DNA of 20,353 nt from DATEVL01 sp035471625 (GCA_035471625.1 DATIPT010000159.1:1-20353); one strand, 5' to 3'; counted from the stretch's first letter, positions 7,253 through 14,964 are shown. Translations and numbers: made by a program. The notes: generated by a model not told the origin, from the sequence alone.

Positions 7253-8032
7253 ATGACCGAGTTGATCAGTTCGTCCTTGTGCGTCTTCGCCGCGATGGGG
7301 CTGGTCGCGGCTTTCCTGATCCTGCGCTCCGTCCGGCTCCTCTACCAGTACGAGCGCGGCGTCGTCTTCACCCTGGGACGCTACAGCGGAACGCGGAATC
7401 CCGGCCTGACCGTGATCTTCCCGATCGTCCAGTCGATGCGCCGGGTCGACATGCGCATCAAGACCGCCGACATCCCCCGCCAGGAAGTGATGACCAAGGA
7501 CAACATCCCGATGCTGGTCAACGCCGTGGTGTACTTCAAGGTCATCCGTCCGGAAGACGTGATCATCAAGATCGAAGATCACATCTTCGCCGTCCGCCAG
7601 TACACCCAGGCGGCGCTGCGCGACATCATCGGCAACAGCGAGATGGACTTCGTCCTGACCGAACGGGAGCGGATCGCCCAGAGCATCAAGGAGATCGTCG
7701 ACGCCGAGACCAGCGGCTGGGGCGTGGATGTCGAGTCGATCAAGGTCCAGGAGGTCGAACTCCCGGCCGAGATGAAGCGGGCGATGGCCAAGCAGGCCGA
7801 AGCCGAACGCGAACGGCGGGCGATGATCATCGCCTCGCAGGGCGAGCTGACCGCCTCCGACAACCTGCGCCAGGCGGCCGAGAACCTGGCCCGCAGCCCG
7901 GGGGCCCTGCACCTGCGGACGCTCCAGACCATCCGCGACATCGCCGCCGATCCGTCGGAGAAGATCGTCCTGTTCATGCCGTCCGAGCTCAGCGATGTGG
8001 CGGCTTCGCTGGCCGGACTGCGCAAGAGCTAG
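7253..8032 (+). CDS. Slipin / stomatin-like SPFH-domain membrane protein
   Basis: The protein has 259 residues, a usual slipin length. ATG 7253 has AGGAGG 5 nt upstream. An N-terminal membrane hairpin or anchor (about 6-28) is followed by the SPFH domain: YERGVVFTLGRY, NPGLTVIFPIV, RIKTADIPRQEVMTKDN and VDAVVYFKV-like strands (here VNAVVYFKV). The slipin signature ALRDIIGNSEMDFVLTERE and a charged helical segment (168-212, KRAMAKQAEAERERRA) come next. Slipins form oligomers in the inner membrane and organise lipid domains or partner proteases. No NfeD-like protease gene is adjacent, which is the common partner. It is followed after 9 bp by the HUMPS-family gene, so the two are probably one operon. 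Confidence 0.93.
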   Translation: MTELISSSLCVFAAMGLVAAFLILRSVRLLYQYERGVVFTLGRYSGTRNPGLTVIFPIVQSMRRVDMRIKTADIPRQEVMTKDNIPMLVNAVVYFKVIRPEDVIIKIEDHIFAVRQYTQAALRDIIGNSEMDFVLTERERIAQSIKEIVDAETSGWGVDVESIKVQEVELPAEMKRAMAKQAEAERERRAMIIASQGELTASDNLRQAAENLARSPGALHLRTLQTIRDIAADPSEKIVLFMPSELSDVAASLAGLRKS

Positions 8033-8041
8033 CCGATCGGG

Positions 8042-8707
8042 ATGCTCGATCACCGACGGCGCTATCTGCAGGTCGCCTTCAACTACGACGCGGCGCTCGT
8101 GCGGCGACTCCTGCCGAGCGTGCCGCAGAGCGATCGCGTCCTGATCGAGGCCGGCACACCCTACTTGAAGCGCGAGGGTATGGACGGTCTGCGCCTGATC
8201 CGCAAGATGTGGTCCGGAACGGTCGTGGCCGACCTGAAGACCATTGACGGCGCCCAGATGGAAGTCCGGATGGCAGCCCAGGCGGGCGCCAACGCCGCCA
8301 CCGCGCTCGGCAGTTCACCCGCCGAGGCCCTCGACTTCTTCGTCGACACCTGCGACCAGGCCGGGCTGGCGTCGATGATCGACATGCTGGGGGTGAAGGA
8401 CCCGCTCGACACCCTGATGCGGATGCGCCGGCCGCCAGACGTGGTCGTCCTGCATCGCGGCCGGGATGAGGAAGGAACCCGGGGCAAGGTCATCCAATAC
8501 CGGCACGTCAACCGCATTCGCAGCAAGTTCGACGTAATCATCTCCGCCGCCGGCGGCGTCGACCTGAAGGAGGCCCGCAGCGCGATCTTCAACGGTGCCG
8601 GGATCGTCGTCGTCAACCTGGTCGCGGCCGAGGATCCGTGGGAAGGAATCTCCACCGAGGCCGACCTGGCGGCCATTGCCCGCAAGTTCCTGGACACCAT
8701 CGAATGA
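8042..8707 (+). CDS. HUMPS-family (hexulose-6-phosphate synthase-like) protein
   Basis: The protein has 221 residues, near the usual 205-220 of single-domain HPS. It follows the slipin stop by 9 bp with only a weak GGG before the ATG. Family motifs of the orotidine-phosphate-decarboxylase suprafamily are clear: LIEAGTPYLKREG (Glu36), VVADLKTIDG (Asp64-Lys66-Asp69, the DxKxxD metal and catalytic motif), VVLHRGRDEE (His138), ISAAGGVD and a C-terminal phosphate-loop region. HPS condenses formaldehyde with ribulose 5-phosphate; KGPDC decarboxylates 3-keto-gulonate 6-phosphate. The first-strand Asp of known HPS (VAIDLL) appears as Asn14 (VAFNYD), so activity may differ. No hexulose-phosphate isomerase gene is in the window. 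HUMPS membership is firm; the exact reaction is open. Confidence 0.85.
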   Translation: MLDHRRRYLQVAFNYDAALVRRLLPSVPQSDRVLIEAGTPYLKREGMDGLRLIRKMWSGTVVADLKTIDGAQMEVRMAAQAGANAATALGSSPAEALDFFVDTCDQAGLASMIDMLGVKDPLDTLMRMRRPPDVVVLHRGRDEEGTRGKVIQYRHVNRIRSKFDVIISAAGGVDLKEARSAIFNGAGIVVVNLVAAEDPWEGISTEADLAAIARKFLDTIE

Positions 8708-8761
8708 GACCGACCGGCGTTCGAGTGTCTTCAATCCGCGGCGACGCCACGCGAAGCGCCG

Positions 8762-8767
8762 TATAAT
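8762..8767 (+). promoter_or_regulatory. Consensus -10 hexamer before the 75-residue gene
   Basis: A perfect TATAAT lies 16 bp before ATG 8784, just ahead of the GGAGG at 8774-8778. No -35 match is seen at 16-18 bp, and the start of transcription would fall on the ribosome binding site. It is either a weak promoter or chance. Confidence 0.25.
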
Positions 8768-8783
8768 CGAATCGGAGGTCTGC

Positions 8784-9011
8784 ATGGCCGAGGCGAAGCG
8801 AGGTCGGGAAGGCGAGTGGAAGCCCGGCATTCCGGATGAGACCCGCGAGCATCTCCACGCCGCCCGCGAGGCGTTCCGGCGCAGCTACGAGGGGTTGTTC
8901 CCGCCGGAGTTCGTAGCGCACCGCCGCGAGGCGCGCAAGGAAATGTTGCTCGCCGCCCGCAGCCTGATCGACCACGCCCTCAAGCGGATGGAAGAGCGGG
9001 GCGAGGCCTAG
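8784..9011 (+). CDS. Small helical conserved protein of unknown function (75 residues)
   Basis: ATG 8784 has GGAGG 5 nt upstream. In the same frame the reading runs back into the HUMPS gene, but that part is only its shadow. The protein is charged and almost wholly helical: IPDETREHLHAAREAFRRSYE, then GLFPPEFVAHRREARKEML, then a helix ending in LKRMEERGEA. There is no signal or membrane segment. I recall proteins of this look in Chloroflexota but know no function. It is the last gene before a hairpin terminator and could be the third member of the slipin-HUMPS operon (77-bp gap). Confidence 0.75.
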   Translation: MAEAKRGREGEWKPGIPDETREHLHAAREAFRRSYEGLFPPEFVAHRREARKEMLLAARSLIDHALKRMEERGEA

Positions 9012-9043
9012 CCCCACCCCGATCACTTCGAAGACCTACCCGC

Positions 9044-9096
9044 CGCGCCGAGCGCCGGTTCGCGTGGGAACACCGCGCCAAACCAAGCTCGGCGCG
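9044..9096. terminator. Long-loop terminator hairpin between convergent genes
   Basis: A perfect 10-bp stem (9044-9053 with 9087-9096) encloses a 33-nt loop that holds a minor GTTC/GAAC stem. The plus side is followed by TTCGATTCTTTG, a T-rich tail, so it should stop transcription from the 75-residue gene. It also lies 18 bp past the UbiB-like stop on the minus strand. Confidence 0.5.
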
Positions 9097-9113
9097 TTCG
9101 ATTCTTTGATTCG

Positions 9114-10787
9114 TCAGCGAAGCAGAACGACGAGGATCGCCACAAGCGCTAGGGCCAGGGCGGCCACCGACAGCGCCAGTTCCCCATCGGCGTGGAGCAA
9201 GGTCGCCGCCAGCAGCAGCGCGGCGAAGACAACCGCCGCCACCAATCGATTGACGGCACCGGTCAACCGATCCAGCCGTCGTTCCAGGGCCGGATCGGGG
9301 CGGGTGGTTACCGTCAACCGCCCGGCCTTCACATCGTTCAGAACCGCGTCGAGCCTCCCCGGCAGAGAGATGATCACCCGCCCGTTGGTCGTCAGCCAGT
9401 CCAGGATCCGGTCGAGCCAGTCGCCGCCTTCCTCCTGGAGCATCGCCCGGGCGAAGGGGGCCAGTCCCTCGAAGACGTTGAACGCCGGATTCAGCCCGGT
9501 GCACATCCCCGAAAGGATCGCCAGGCACCGGCCAAGGAAGATCAGGTCCGACGGCACCTGGAACGGCATTTCGTATAGAAGGTCGCGGAACTGGATCGCA
9601 AACTCGCGCATCTCGCGCGGGTGCGTGTCGATCAGGTCGCGCATGCTGCGGCCCCAGAGCCGGTCGAAGAGCGCCCGCGTCGCCTCCCGCAGCCGGTCGA
9701 CATCGGCGCTGGGAAGCAGCACGCCGAGTTCCTGGTAGGCGCGCATCAATCGATCGAGGTCCTGCGCCCCGACTCCGATCGCCATGTCCCGCAAACCCTG
9801 CTTGGCCTGCGGAGTCAGGCGGCCGACCATCCCGAAGTCGACGAAGACGAGCCGCCACCCAGTCTCGCCGTCCGGGGGCTGGACGAACAGATTCCCTGGA
9901 TGCGGATCGGCGTGGAAGAAGCCTTCGATGAAGATCTGACGCAGATACGTGTTGAAGAGCCGCCGGGCGACCTCGGCCCGATCGACGCCGGCCGCCTCGA
10001 TGCCGGCATAGTCGGTGATCTTGATGAAATACACGTCTTCCAGGGTCAGGACTTTCCCCGTGGTCTGCTCGGCATAGACGGCGGGCACGCGCACATGCGG
10101 ATCCTCGGCGAACATCCTCCCGAAGGTCCGGGCGTTTTCGGCTTCGACCGGGTAGTCGAGCTCGGCCCACAGGGTGCGGCTGAACTCGGCGAAGAGGGAA
10201 TCTAGATCCGCCCGCCGGGTGATCGCCCGGTAGCGCTTCAGCCACCCCAGGATGCCCCGCAACGCCGTCAGGTCCACCCGGATGATCGCGACGATCCCCG
10301 GCCTCTGGACTTTAACGACGACCGCCCGGCCGTCGAAGAGCCGGGCCCGGTGGACCTGCCCGAGCGACGCCGAGGCCAGCGCCTCCCGATCGAACCACGC
10401 GAAGATCTCGCCGACCGGCCTCCCGAACTCCGCTTCGACGACAGCCAACATGTGCTCCGGTGGCTCGGTCGGTACCTCATCCTGGAGTCCGGCGAGCTCG
10501 TCGGTGATGAAGACCGGCAAGACGTCGACGCGAGCCGAGAGGAACTGCCCGACCTTGATCCACAGGCCGCCGAGGGAGACGGCCAGGTCGCGATAGCGTC
10601 GGGCGATCCGGGTGTAGCGATCCGGCGCGGTGCGGCGGGCGAGAGCGCGCAGCCCGATCCGGCGCAGCAGGATGTCCCACCAGGCGATCGCAAGGGCCGC
10701 TCGGGCGGCGAAAAGCATGGCTCGCCAGTAGCGGAGGCGCAGTGCGGCGCGCGAGGGTTCTGGGAGATGGTGGGCCAGGGATGGCAC
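9114..10787 (-). CDS. ABC1/UbiB/ADCK-family atypical protein kinase-like ATPase
   Basis: The protein has 557 residues, matching UbiB-like proteins. The start is GTG 10787 with GAGGA about 9 nt upstream. Defining motifs are the KxGQ extension (WIKVGQFLSAR, Lys78-Gln81), the Ala-rich nucleotide loop (LASASLGQVHRA, about 138-144) that replaces the usual glycine loop, the strand Lys159 (VVVKVQRPG), the catalytic loop FHADPHPGN (291-299) and the metal-binding VDFGMVG (Asp317). Two hydrophobic helices end the protein (about 513-531 and 537-556) and would anchor it in the inner membrane. UbiB/COQ8 proteins support quinone biosynthesis through an ATPase activity on lipid precursors or their carriers. 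In a menaquinone organism the role may concern other isoprenoid lipids. No quinone genes are adjacent. All key residues are present, so it is probably active. Confidence 0.92.
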   Translation of the reverse strand: MPSLAHHLPEPSRAALRLRYWRAMLFAARAALAIAWWDILLRRIGLRALARRTAPDRYTRIARRYRDLAVSLGGLWIKVGQFLSARVDVLPVFITDELAGLQDEVPTEPPEHMLAVVEAEFGRPVGEIFAWFDREALASASLGQVHRARLFDGRAVVVKVQRPGIVAIIRVDLTALRGILGWLKRYRAITRRADLDSLFAEFSRTLWAELDYPVEAENARTFGRMFAEDPHVRVPAVYAEQTTGKVLTLEDVYFIKITDYAGIEAAGVDRAEVARRLFNTYLRQIFIEGFFHADPHPGNLFVQPPDGETGWRLVFVDFGMVGRLTPQAKQGLRDMAIGVGAQDLDRLMRAYQELGVLLPSADVDRLREATRALFDRLWGRSMRDLIDTHPREMREFAIQFRDLLYEMPFQVPSDLIFLGRCLAILSGMCTGLNPAFNVFEGLAPFARAMLQEEGGDWLDRILDWLTTNGRVIISLPGRLDAVLNDVKAGRLTVTTRPDPALERRLDRLTGAVNRLVAAVVFAALLLAATLLHADGELALSVAALALALVAILVVLLR

Positions 10788-10806
10788 AGCAGTCGTCCTC
10801 TAGCAG

Positions 10807-10812
10807 ATTGTA
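10807..10812 (-). promoter_or_regulatory. Candidate -10 for the UbiB-like gene
   Basis: TACAAT on the minus strand, five of six consensus bases and the same hexamer as in the slipin promoter. It lies 20 bp before GTG 10787, giving a leader of about 13 nt. No convincing -35 is seen. Confidence 0.33.
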
Positions 10813-11204
10813 GTCAGGATCCTCAGGGAAGCGTGACGCCGAAGTCTGTGCAGTGGAGAGGACGAAGAGCCTCTGGTGCCGTCGTAGAACTGGAGCCAGG
10901 CCGGTCCACACACCGAGTTTCCTCCTGTTCGCCATGGCACCGGTTCACGGCACGGCAACCGGCACCGACAATGGCACGTGGTAGGCCGGCGCCTTTTATT
11001 GGCTGACCGGTGGTTCGGTCCACTTGCCCGCCGCGCACCGGGTCCTGTCATCTTGGATGACCCCGTCACCCCGGCGAGTGGCGCGTTCCTCCGGAGGTCG
11101 GTGCGGTGAGCAGACCGGACCCGGCAGGCTGAGCCTCCCCAGCGATTCGGGGGATAATTCTCCGCGGCTCCGGCTGCCGCCGAAGCTCCGAGGAGGATCT
11201 CCCG
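10813..11204. other. Non-coding stretch between the UbiB-like gene and the MFS pseudogene
   Basis: About 390 bp without a credible gene; the open frames here lack ribosome binding sites and family motifs. At 10933-10981 GGCAC recurs five times with a short CCGGTT/AACCGG dyad. GATAAT at 11153-11158 is a possible -10 of the decayed gene, without a -35. AGGAGG at 11191-11196 is the ribosome binding site retained from the duplicated MFS gene. Confidence 0.5.
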
Positions 11205-11655
11205 ATGGAAACAACCGCGCACGGAATGTACGTCTCCCGCACGTGGTCTTGGCCTGTTTCATGACGGCGGCCGCCTTCATCCAGTTGCCGTGGATCAACT
11301 TCGCCACCATCACCGGGCCGGCGGTTGCGAACCATGGCGTCCCTGATCTATGCCTCGGCCGGCTCTCGACAAGCTTCATGATCACCTACCTGTTCGTGGT
11401 CCTGCTCGCCTCGTGGAAGATCGAGGCCCATGGGTTCTGCACGGAATCGGCACGGTGCTGACAGCCCTTTTCGGTCTGATCCAAGTCCTGGCGAGGACCA
11501 GCGACACCCCGGTGCTCATCGCCCAGATCGGGATCGATCAGATGCAAATGGTCTTCGGCGTGGGAGCCGTGATCGCGGTCGTGTTTCTTCTGGCCGTCGC
11601 GTGCGAGCGCCCGGCCGGATCGCCCGGATCACCGAAGCACGAGGAGTGGGCCCTG
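11205..11655 (+). pseudogene. Decayed, truncated copy of the neighbouring MFS transporter gene
   Basis: The region matches the first half of the intact MFS gene at 13650, including the leader (CCGAGGAGGATC in both). Homology is spread over all three frames. ATG 11205 reads 18 codons and hits TGA, because one base is lost near 11241. WINFATITG and ASWKIEAHGF (11243-11437) continue in a second frame, about 60% identical to the intact protein by eye. Seven bases are lost near 11438-11442, and GTVLTALFGL onwards is in a third frame. At about 11533 an in-frame deletion removes the equivalent of 13989-14153 (165 bp). Homology ends near 11655 (EEWALLL matching EDRALML). The last six transporter helices are gone. 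The third-frame part runs into the glycosyltransferase gene without a stop. Confidence 0.88.
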
Positions 11656-13518
11656 CTTCTCGGGCTCGTGCTGATGCTGGTGCTGGGGGTGGCGGTTCTA
11701 ACGGACTACGGGGCGTCGGTTGATGAGGAGAAGAACGCCTACTACGGCAGGCTCTTCCTGGACGCCTACCGGGCAGGCAGCCTGCTGGGGTGGCCGGGAA
11801 TCGAGTACTTCAACGGGCCGTTCTACTTCATGGTGTTCACGGTGACCTCCCGGTTGTTCCAGTCCCTGAACCCGCGGTGGTTGCTCACCGACGGGCTGCA
11901 CCTGACGAACTTCATCACCTTCCTGGTGGGGGTATTCATCTTCTATCGTCTCTCCCTGAGGCTGCTCTCGCGCCGGGTGGGCTTGTTTGTGACGGCGCTG
12001 TTTGCGACCCAGCCGGTACTCTTTGGGCATGCGTTCATCAATCAGAAGGACACGCCGCTGATGGTCTTCTTTCTGGCGTCGGTCGAGCTGGGATGGACGG
12101 CAGTGGAGGCGAGGCTTGCTGCCGAGCCGAGGCGGATCAGGGGCGGGGAAGGACGCGGGGTCGTGGGGGAATGGAGACTGCTGTCGCGGGTCACCCGGAC
12201 ATGGATCGCGGTGGGAGGCTTGCTCGGCCTGGTTGTGCTGGCAGATCTCTGGTGGGGGGGAGGGATGCAACGGGCGGCGAAGGAGTTGCTGCCGGATATC
12301 TATGCGGGGAGAGGCCCGCGAGTTCTGGTCGAGCTGTTTGGATTGGTGGCACAGGATGCGTACAAGACTCCGCTGAGCGCGTATGTGGTGAAACTCGATG
12401 CGCTCTTCTCTACCGCCCGATTGGCAGCCGTTCCGCTCCTGGCCGGAGCGGTGCTGGTTGTCTGGCGACTGACGCTGCCGGAGCACTTCGCGAACACAGT
12501 CGCGCTGTGGTTTCGTCGATGGGGGGTGCTCTTGCTGGCGGGTTGTGTCCTGGGGATGACGACTTCCATTCGGGCGTTGGGGCCGTTTGCCGGAGTACTG
12601 GTCGGCGCGTACTGGATCCATCGTGGAGGACGCCGTTCAGTTCCGGGACTCTTGGCCTACGGGGCGGCGGCGGGGGTGACAACCTATCTGACGTGGCCCG
12701 TGTTGTGGGGAAACCCCCTCGTCGGCCTTGCCCAGCGGGTGTCGGAAATGCCCAGGTTCGAACTTCACGAGGTTCTCTTCCAGGGGTCGTTGTACGCCTC
12801 CGGCTCGCTTCCGTGGCAATACCTGCCCACCTTGCTGGCCGTGCAACTGACCCTGCCGTGCCTGCTTCTGTTCCTCATCGGGATACCGTATTCCTGGGTT
12901 CTGTCCCGGGCGGATCGTGACCGCAGGATGGTGCTCATCCTGAGCTGGTTGTGGTTCTTGCTTCCGGCCGTCGCCGTCATGCTCAGATGGATCTCGATCT
13001 ACAACAGCTTTCGACATGTTCTCTTCGCCCTCCCTCCGGCGTTTCTCGTCATGGGGTTTGGAGCACAAGCGCTATCGGACGCACTTCGCCGCCCTGCGCT
13101 CCGAGTGGGCCTGGCGACGTTGGCGCTTGTGCCAGGGATGGTGGGGATCGTACGTCTTCACCCATATGAGTACATCTACTACAACGAACTCGTCGGAGGC
13201 GTGCGGGGCGCCGAGGGACGATTCGACCTCGACTACTGGTGCACGGCCTTTCGAGAGACCGTAACCGAGGTCAATGCCGTGGCAAGGAGCGGGGCTCGAG
13301 TCGAGACCGTCCACGGAATCGCTTCGGCGACCGCTTTCGTTCGTGAGGACCTCGAGCTGGTCCAGCGTCCGACCGATGGAGAGGAGCCGGACTTCGCGAT
13401 GGCGTGCCGGAGGGATGTCTATGACGCGTCCTTCTTCCCGGACTTGAGAACGATCTACGAGGTTCGAGCCGAGGGAGCGCTGCTGGCAGTGGTTAAGCAG
13501 CGGACGGCGGGTCCGTGA
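11350..13518 (+). CDS. GT39-type (ArnT/PMT-like) membrane glycosyltransferase with MFS-derived N-terminal extension
   Basis: The open frame encodes 722 residues, but about the first 100 come from the MFS pseudogene, partly in the wrong frame. The glycosyltransferase proper starts near residue 100. No ribosome binding site marks a start; GTG 11668 or ATG 11674 are conservative choices, and ATG 11542 would keep one MFS helix. The main part has about 12 membrane helices. GT39/PMT signs are the acidic first loop DYGASVDEEKNAYYG, GHAFINQKDTP, a late SFRHVLFALPPAF helix, and YEYIYYNELVGGVRGAEG followed by DLDYW. Such enzymes move a sugar from a polyprenyl-phosphate donor to lipid or protein outside the membrane; the acceptor is unknown. 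The codon style (many GTG, GCG, TTG and T- or A-ending codons) differs from the flanking GCC/ATC-rich genes, which suggests transfer from elsewhere. Confidence 0.78.
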   Translation: MPRPALDKLHDHLPVRGPARLVEDRGPWVLHGIGTVLTALFGLIQVLARTSDTPVLIAQIGIDQMQMVFGVGAVIAVVFLLAVACERPAGSPGSPKHEEWALLLGLVLMLVLGVAVLTDYGASVDEEKNAYYGRLFLDAYRAGSLLGWPGIEYFNGPFYFMVFTVTSRLFQSLNPRWLLTDGLHLTNFITFLVGVFIFYRLSLRLLSRRVGLFVTALFATQPVLFGHAFINQKDTPLMVFFLASVELGWTAVEARLAAEPRRIRGGEGRGVVGEWRLLSRVTRTWIAVGGLLGLVVLADLWWGGGMQRAAKELLPDIYAGRGPRVLVELFGLVAQDAYKTPLSAYVVKLDALFSTARLAAVPLLAGAVLVVWRLTLPEHFANTVALWFRRWGVLLLAGCVLGMTTSIRALGPFAGVLVGAYWIHRGGRRSVPGLLAYGAAAGVTTYLTWPVLWGNPLVGLAQRVSEMPRFELHEVLFQGSLYASGSLPWQYLPTLLAVQLTLPCLLLFLIGIPYSWVLSRADRDRRMVLILSWLWFLLPAVAVMLRWISIYNSFRHVLFALPPAFLVMGFGAQALSDALRRPALRVGLATLALVPGMVGIVRLHPYEYIYYNELVGGVRGAEGRFDLDYWCTAFRETVTEVNAVARSGARVETVHGIASATAFVREDLELVQRPTDGEEPDFAMACRRDVYDASFFPDLRTIYEVRAEGALLAVVKQRTAGP

Positions 13519-13649
13519 GACAGGTTGCTCTTTGAGCGTTGCGGAATGAGACCCTCGACCATGGCCAGGTAGCTTCATCCGACCACCCACAAGGCGGCGC
13601 GGGTGTGGCCCGGCGGGCCGACAGCGCTCGACCGAGGAGGATCCCCGAC

Positions 13650-14867
13650 ATGGAGGCAGTCAAGTACCGCGTATACGGATATCGCTGGGTGGTCCTGGCC
13701 GGATTCATGGTGGCGGTCGTCTTCAACCAACTTCTGTGGATCAACTTCGCCGCCATCACCGGCCTGGCGGCGGCGTACTACGGTGTCTCCGACCTGAGCA
13801 TCGGCCTGCTCTCGATGAGCTTCATGGTCGCCTATCTCTTTATGGCGCTCCCCGCCTCGTGGGTGATCGACACCTACGGCTTCCGAACAGCGGTCGGGAT
13901 CGGCGCGGTGCTGACGGCTGTCTTCGGTCTGATGCGCGGCCTGGTGGGGGCCAGCTATGCCCTGGTGCTGATCGCCCAGATTGGGATCGCCATGGGTCAG
14001 CCCTTCATCCTGAATGCCGTCACGAAGGTGGCGGCGCGCTGGTTCTCCCTCGGCGAGCGGGCCACCGCTTCCGGCCTCGGTTCGCTCTCGATCTACGTCG
14101 GAATCCTTCTCGGGTTGGCCCTGACGCCGTTCCTGACGCTCCAGGTCGGCATCGATACGATGCTCTTGATCTTCGGCGTCGGCGCGGTCGTGGCGGCCGT
14201 GTTCTTCCTGGCCGTCGCCCGCGAACGGCCCGCCACCCCACCCGGACCCCCGGAACAGGAGGACCGAGCGCTGATGCTCGACGGCTTGAAGCAGATCGTG
14301 CGCAAGCGCGACTTCCTGCTCTTGATGCTGATCTTCTTCATCGGTCTGGGAATCTTCAATAGCGTGACGACCTGGATCGAAGACATCGTCCGGCCGCGCG
14401 GCTTCTCGATCACGGACGCCGGCCTGGCCGGCGGACTGATGATCCTGGGCGGGGTGATCGGGGCACTGGTCCTCCCGGCCTTCTCCGACCGCTACCGCCG
14501 CCGGGTTCCCTTCATCGTGATCGCCCTGGCCGGCGCCATCCCGGGCCTTGCCGGCGTGACCTTCGCCCAGACGACGGCCCTGCTGTACGCAGCGGCCTTC
14601 TTGTTCGGGTTCTTCCTGCTGAGCTCGGGGCCGATCGGCTTCCAGTACGGAGCCGAGATCGGACGCCCGACGCCCGAGGGCACCTCAAACGGCCTTCTGC
14701 TCCTGATGGGCCAGATCTCGGGCATCCTGTTCATCTTCGCCATGGACGGCTTCAAGGATCCGGCGACCGGCTCGATGGATCCGTCGCTGATCGCGTTGGT
14801 CGTCTTGATGGCGGTCGCCCTGCTCGTGGCGACCCGGCTGCGGGAGTCGAGACTACTGGAAACCTGA
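13650..14867 (+). CDS. MFS transporter (FLVCR-like appearance)
   Basis: The protein has 405 residues and about 12 hydrophobic segments, the standard MFS layout. ATG 13650 has GAGGAGG 9 nt upstream; the in-frame ATG 13539 lacks a site. Features are YRWVVLAGFMVAVVFNQLLW in helix 1, LSMSFMVAYLFMALPASWVIDTYGFRTA (the helix 2-3 loop region), the WFSLGERATASGLGSLS segment, a central hydrophilic loop (RERPATPPGPPEQEDRA) and SDRYRRRVPF between helices 8 and 9. The first helices, with WI(N/Q), LSM.YMV.Y and LPASW, recall eukaryotic FLVCR-type transporters and their bacterial relatives, but the substrate cannot be assigned. It is the intact paralogue of the pseudogene at 11205 and lies 131 bp after the glycosyltransferase. 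A hairpin terminator follows directly. Confidence 0.9.
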   Translation: MEAVKYRVYGYRWVVLAGFMVAVVFNQLLWINFAAITGLAAAYYGVSDLSIGLLSMSFMVAYLFMALPASWVIDTYGFRTAVGIGAVLTAVFGLMRGLVGASYALVLIAQIGIAMGQPFILNAVTKVAARWFSLGERATASGLGSLSIYVGILLGLALTPFLTLQVGIDTMLLIFGVGAVVAAVFFLAVARERPATPPGPPEQEDRALMLDGLKQIVRKRDFLLLMLIFFIGLGIFNSVTTWIEDIVRPRGFSITDAGLAGGLMILGGVIGALVLPAFSDRYRRRVPFIVIALAGAIPGLAGVTFAQTTALLYAAAFLFGFFLLSSGPIGFQYGAEIGRPTPEGTSNGLLLLMGQISGILFIFAMDGFKDPATGSMDPSLIALVVLMAVALLVATRLRESRLLET

Positions 14868-14875
14868 GGAATGGA

Positions 14876-14898
14876 CCTGCGTCCTGGGAGGACGCGGG
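14876..14898 (+). terminator. Intrinsic terminator of the MFS gene
   Basis: A 10-bp stem with one G-T pair (14876-14885 with 14889-14898) and a GGG loop starts 8 bp after the MFS stop. It is followed by TTCCTCCTG. Confidence 0.55.
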
Positions 14899-14915
14899 TT
14901 CCTCCTGAAATGGAA

Positions 14916-14941
14916 GAGGCCCCCGGTCTCCCGGGGGCCTC
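14916..14941 (-). terminator. Intrinsic terminator of the cold-shock gene
   Basis: A perfect 11-bp stem (14916-14926 with 14931-14941) and a 4-nt loop. On the minus strand it lies 23 bp past the csp stop and is followed by TTCCATTTC. It can also back up the MFS terminator on the plus strand. Confidence 0.75.
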
Positions 14942-14964
14942 ATCAGTGTGCAGGTGGTGGCCGT

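Noticed and set aside
6008..8053. Long minus-strand open frame (681 codons) opposite the metalloprotease-like and slipin genes
   Set aside because: It crosses two well-supported plus-strand genes, has Arg/Gly/Asp-heavy shadow composition, and shows no motif or ribosome binding site. High GC content makes such antisense frames common.
8595..8783. Longer start for the 75-residue protein, overlapping the HUMPS gene
   Set aside because: The extra part is the HUMPS gene in another frame, and GGAGG stands right before ATG 8784.
11024..11461. Plus-strand open frame of 145 codons as a separate membrane protein gene
   Set aside because: Its second half is the middle piece of the decayed MFS copy; its first half is non-coding leader without homology.
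11100..13650. Insertion sequence or transposon as cause of the MFS/GT39 junction
   Set aside because: No transposase, terminal inverted repeats or target duplication could be found around the junction.
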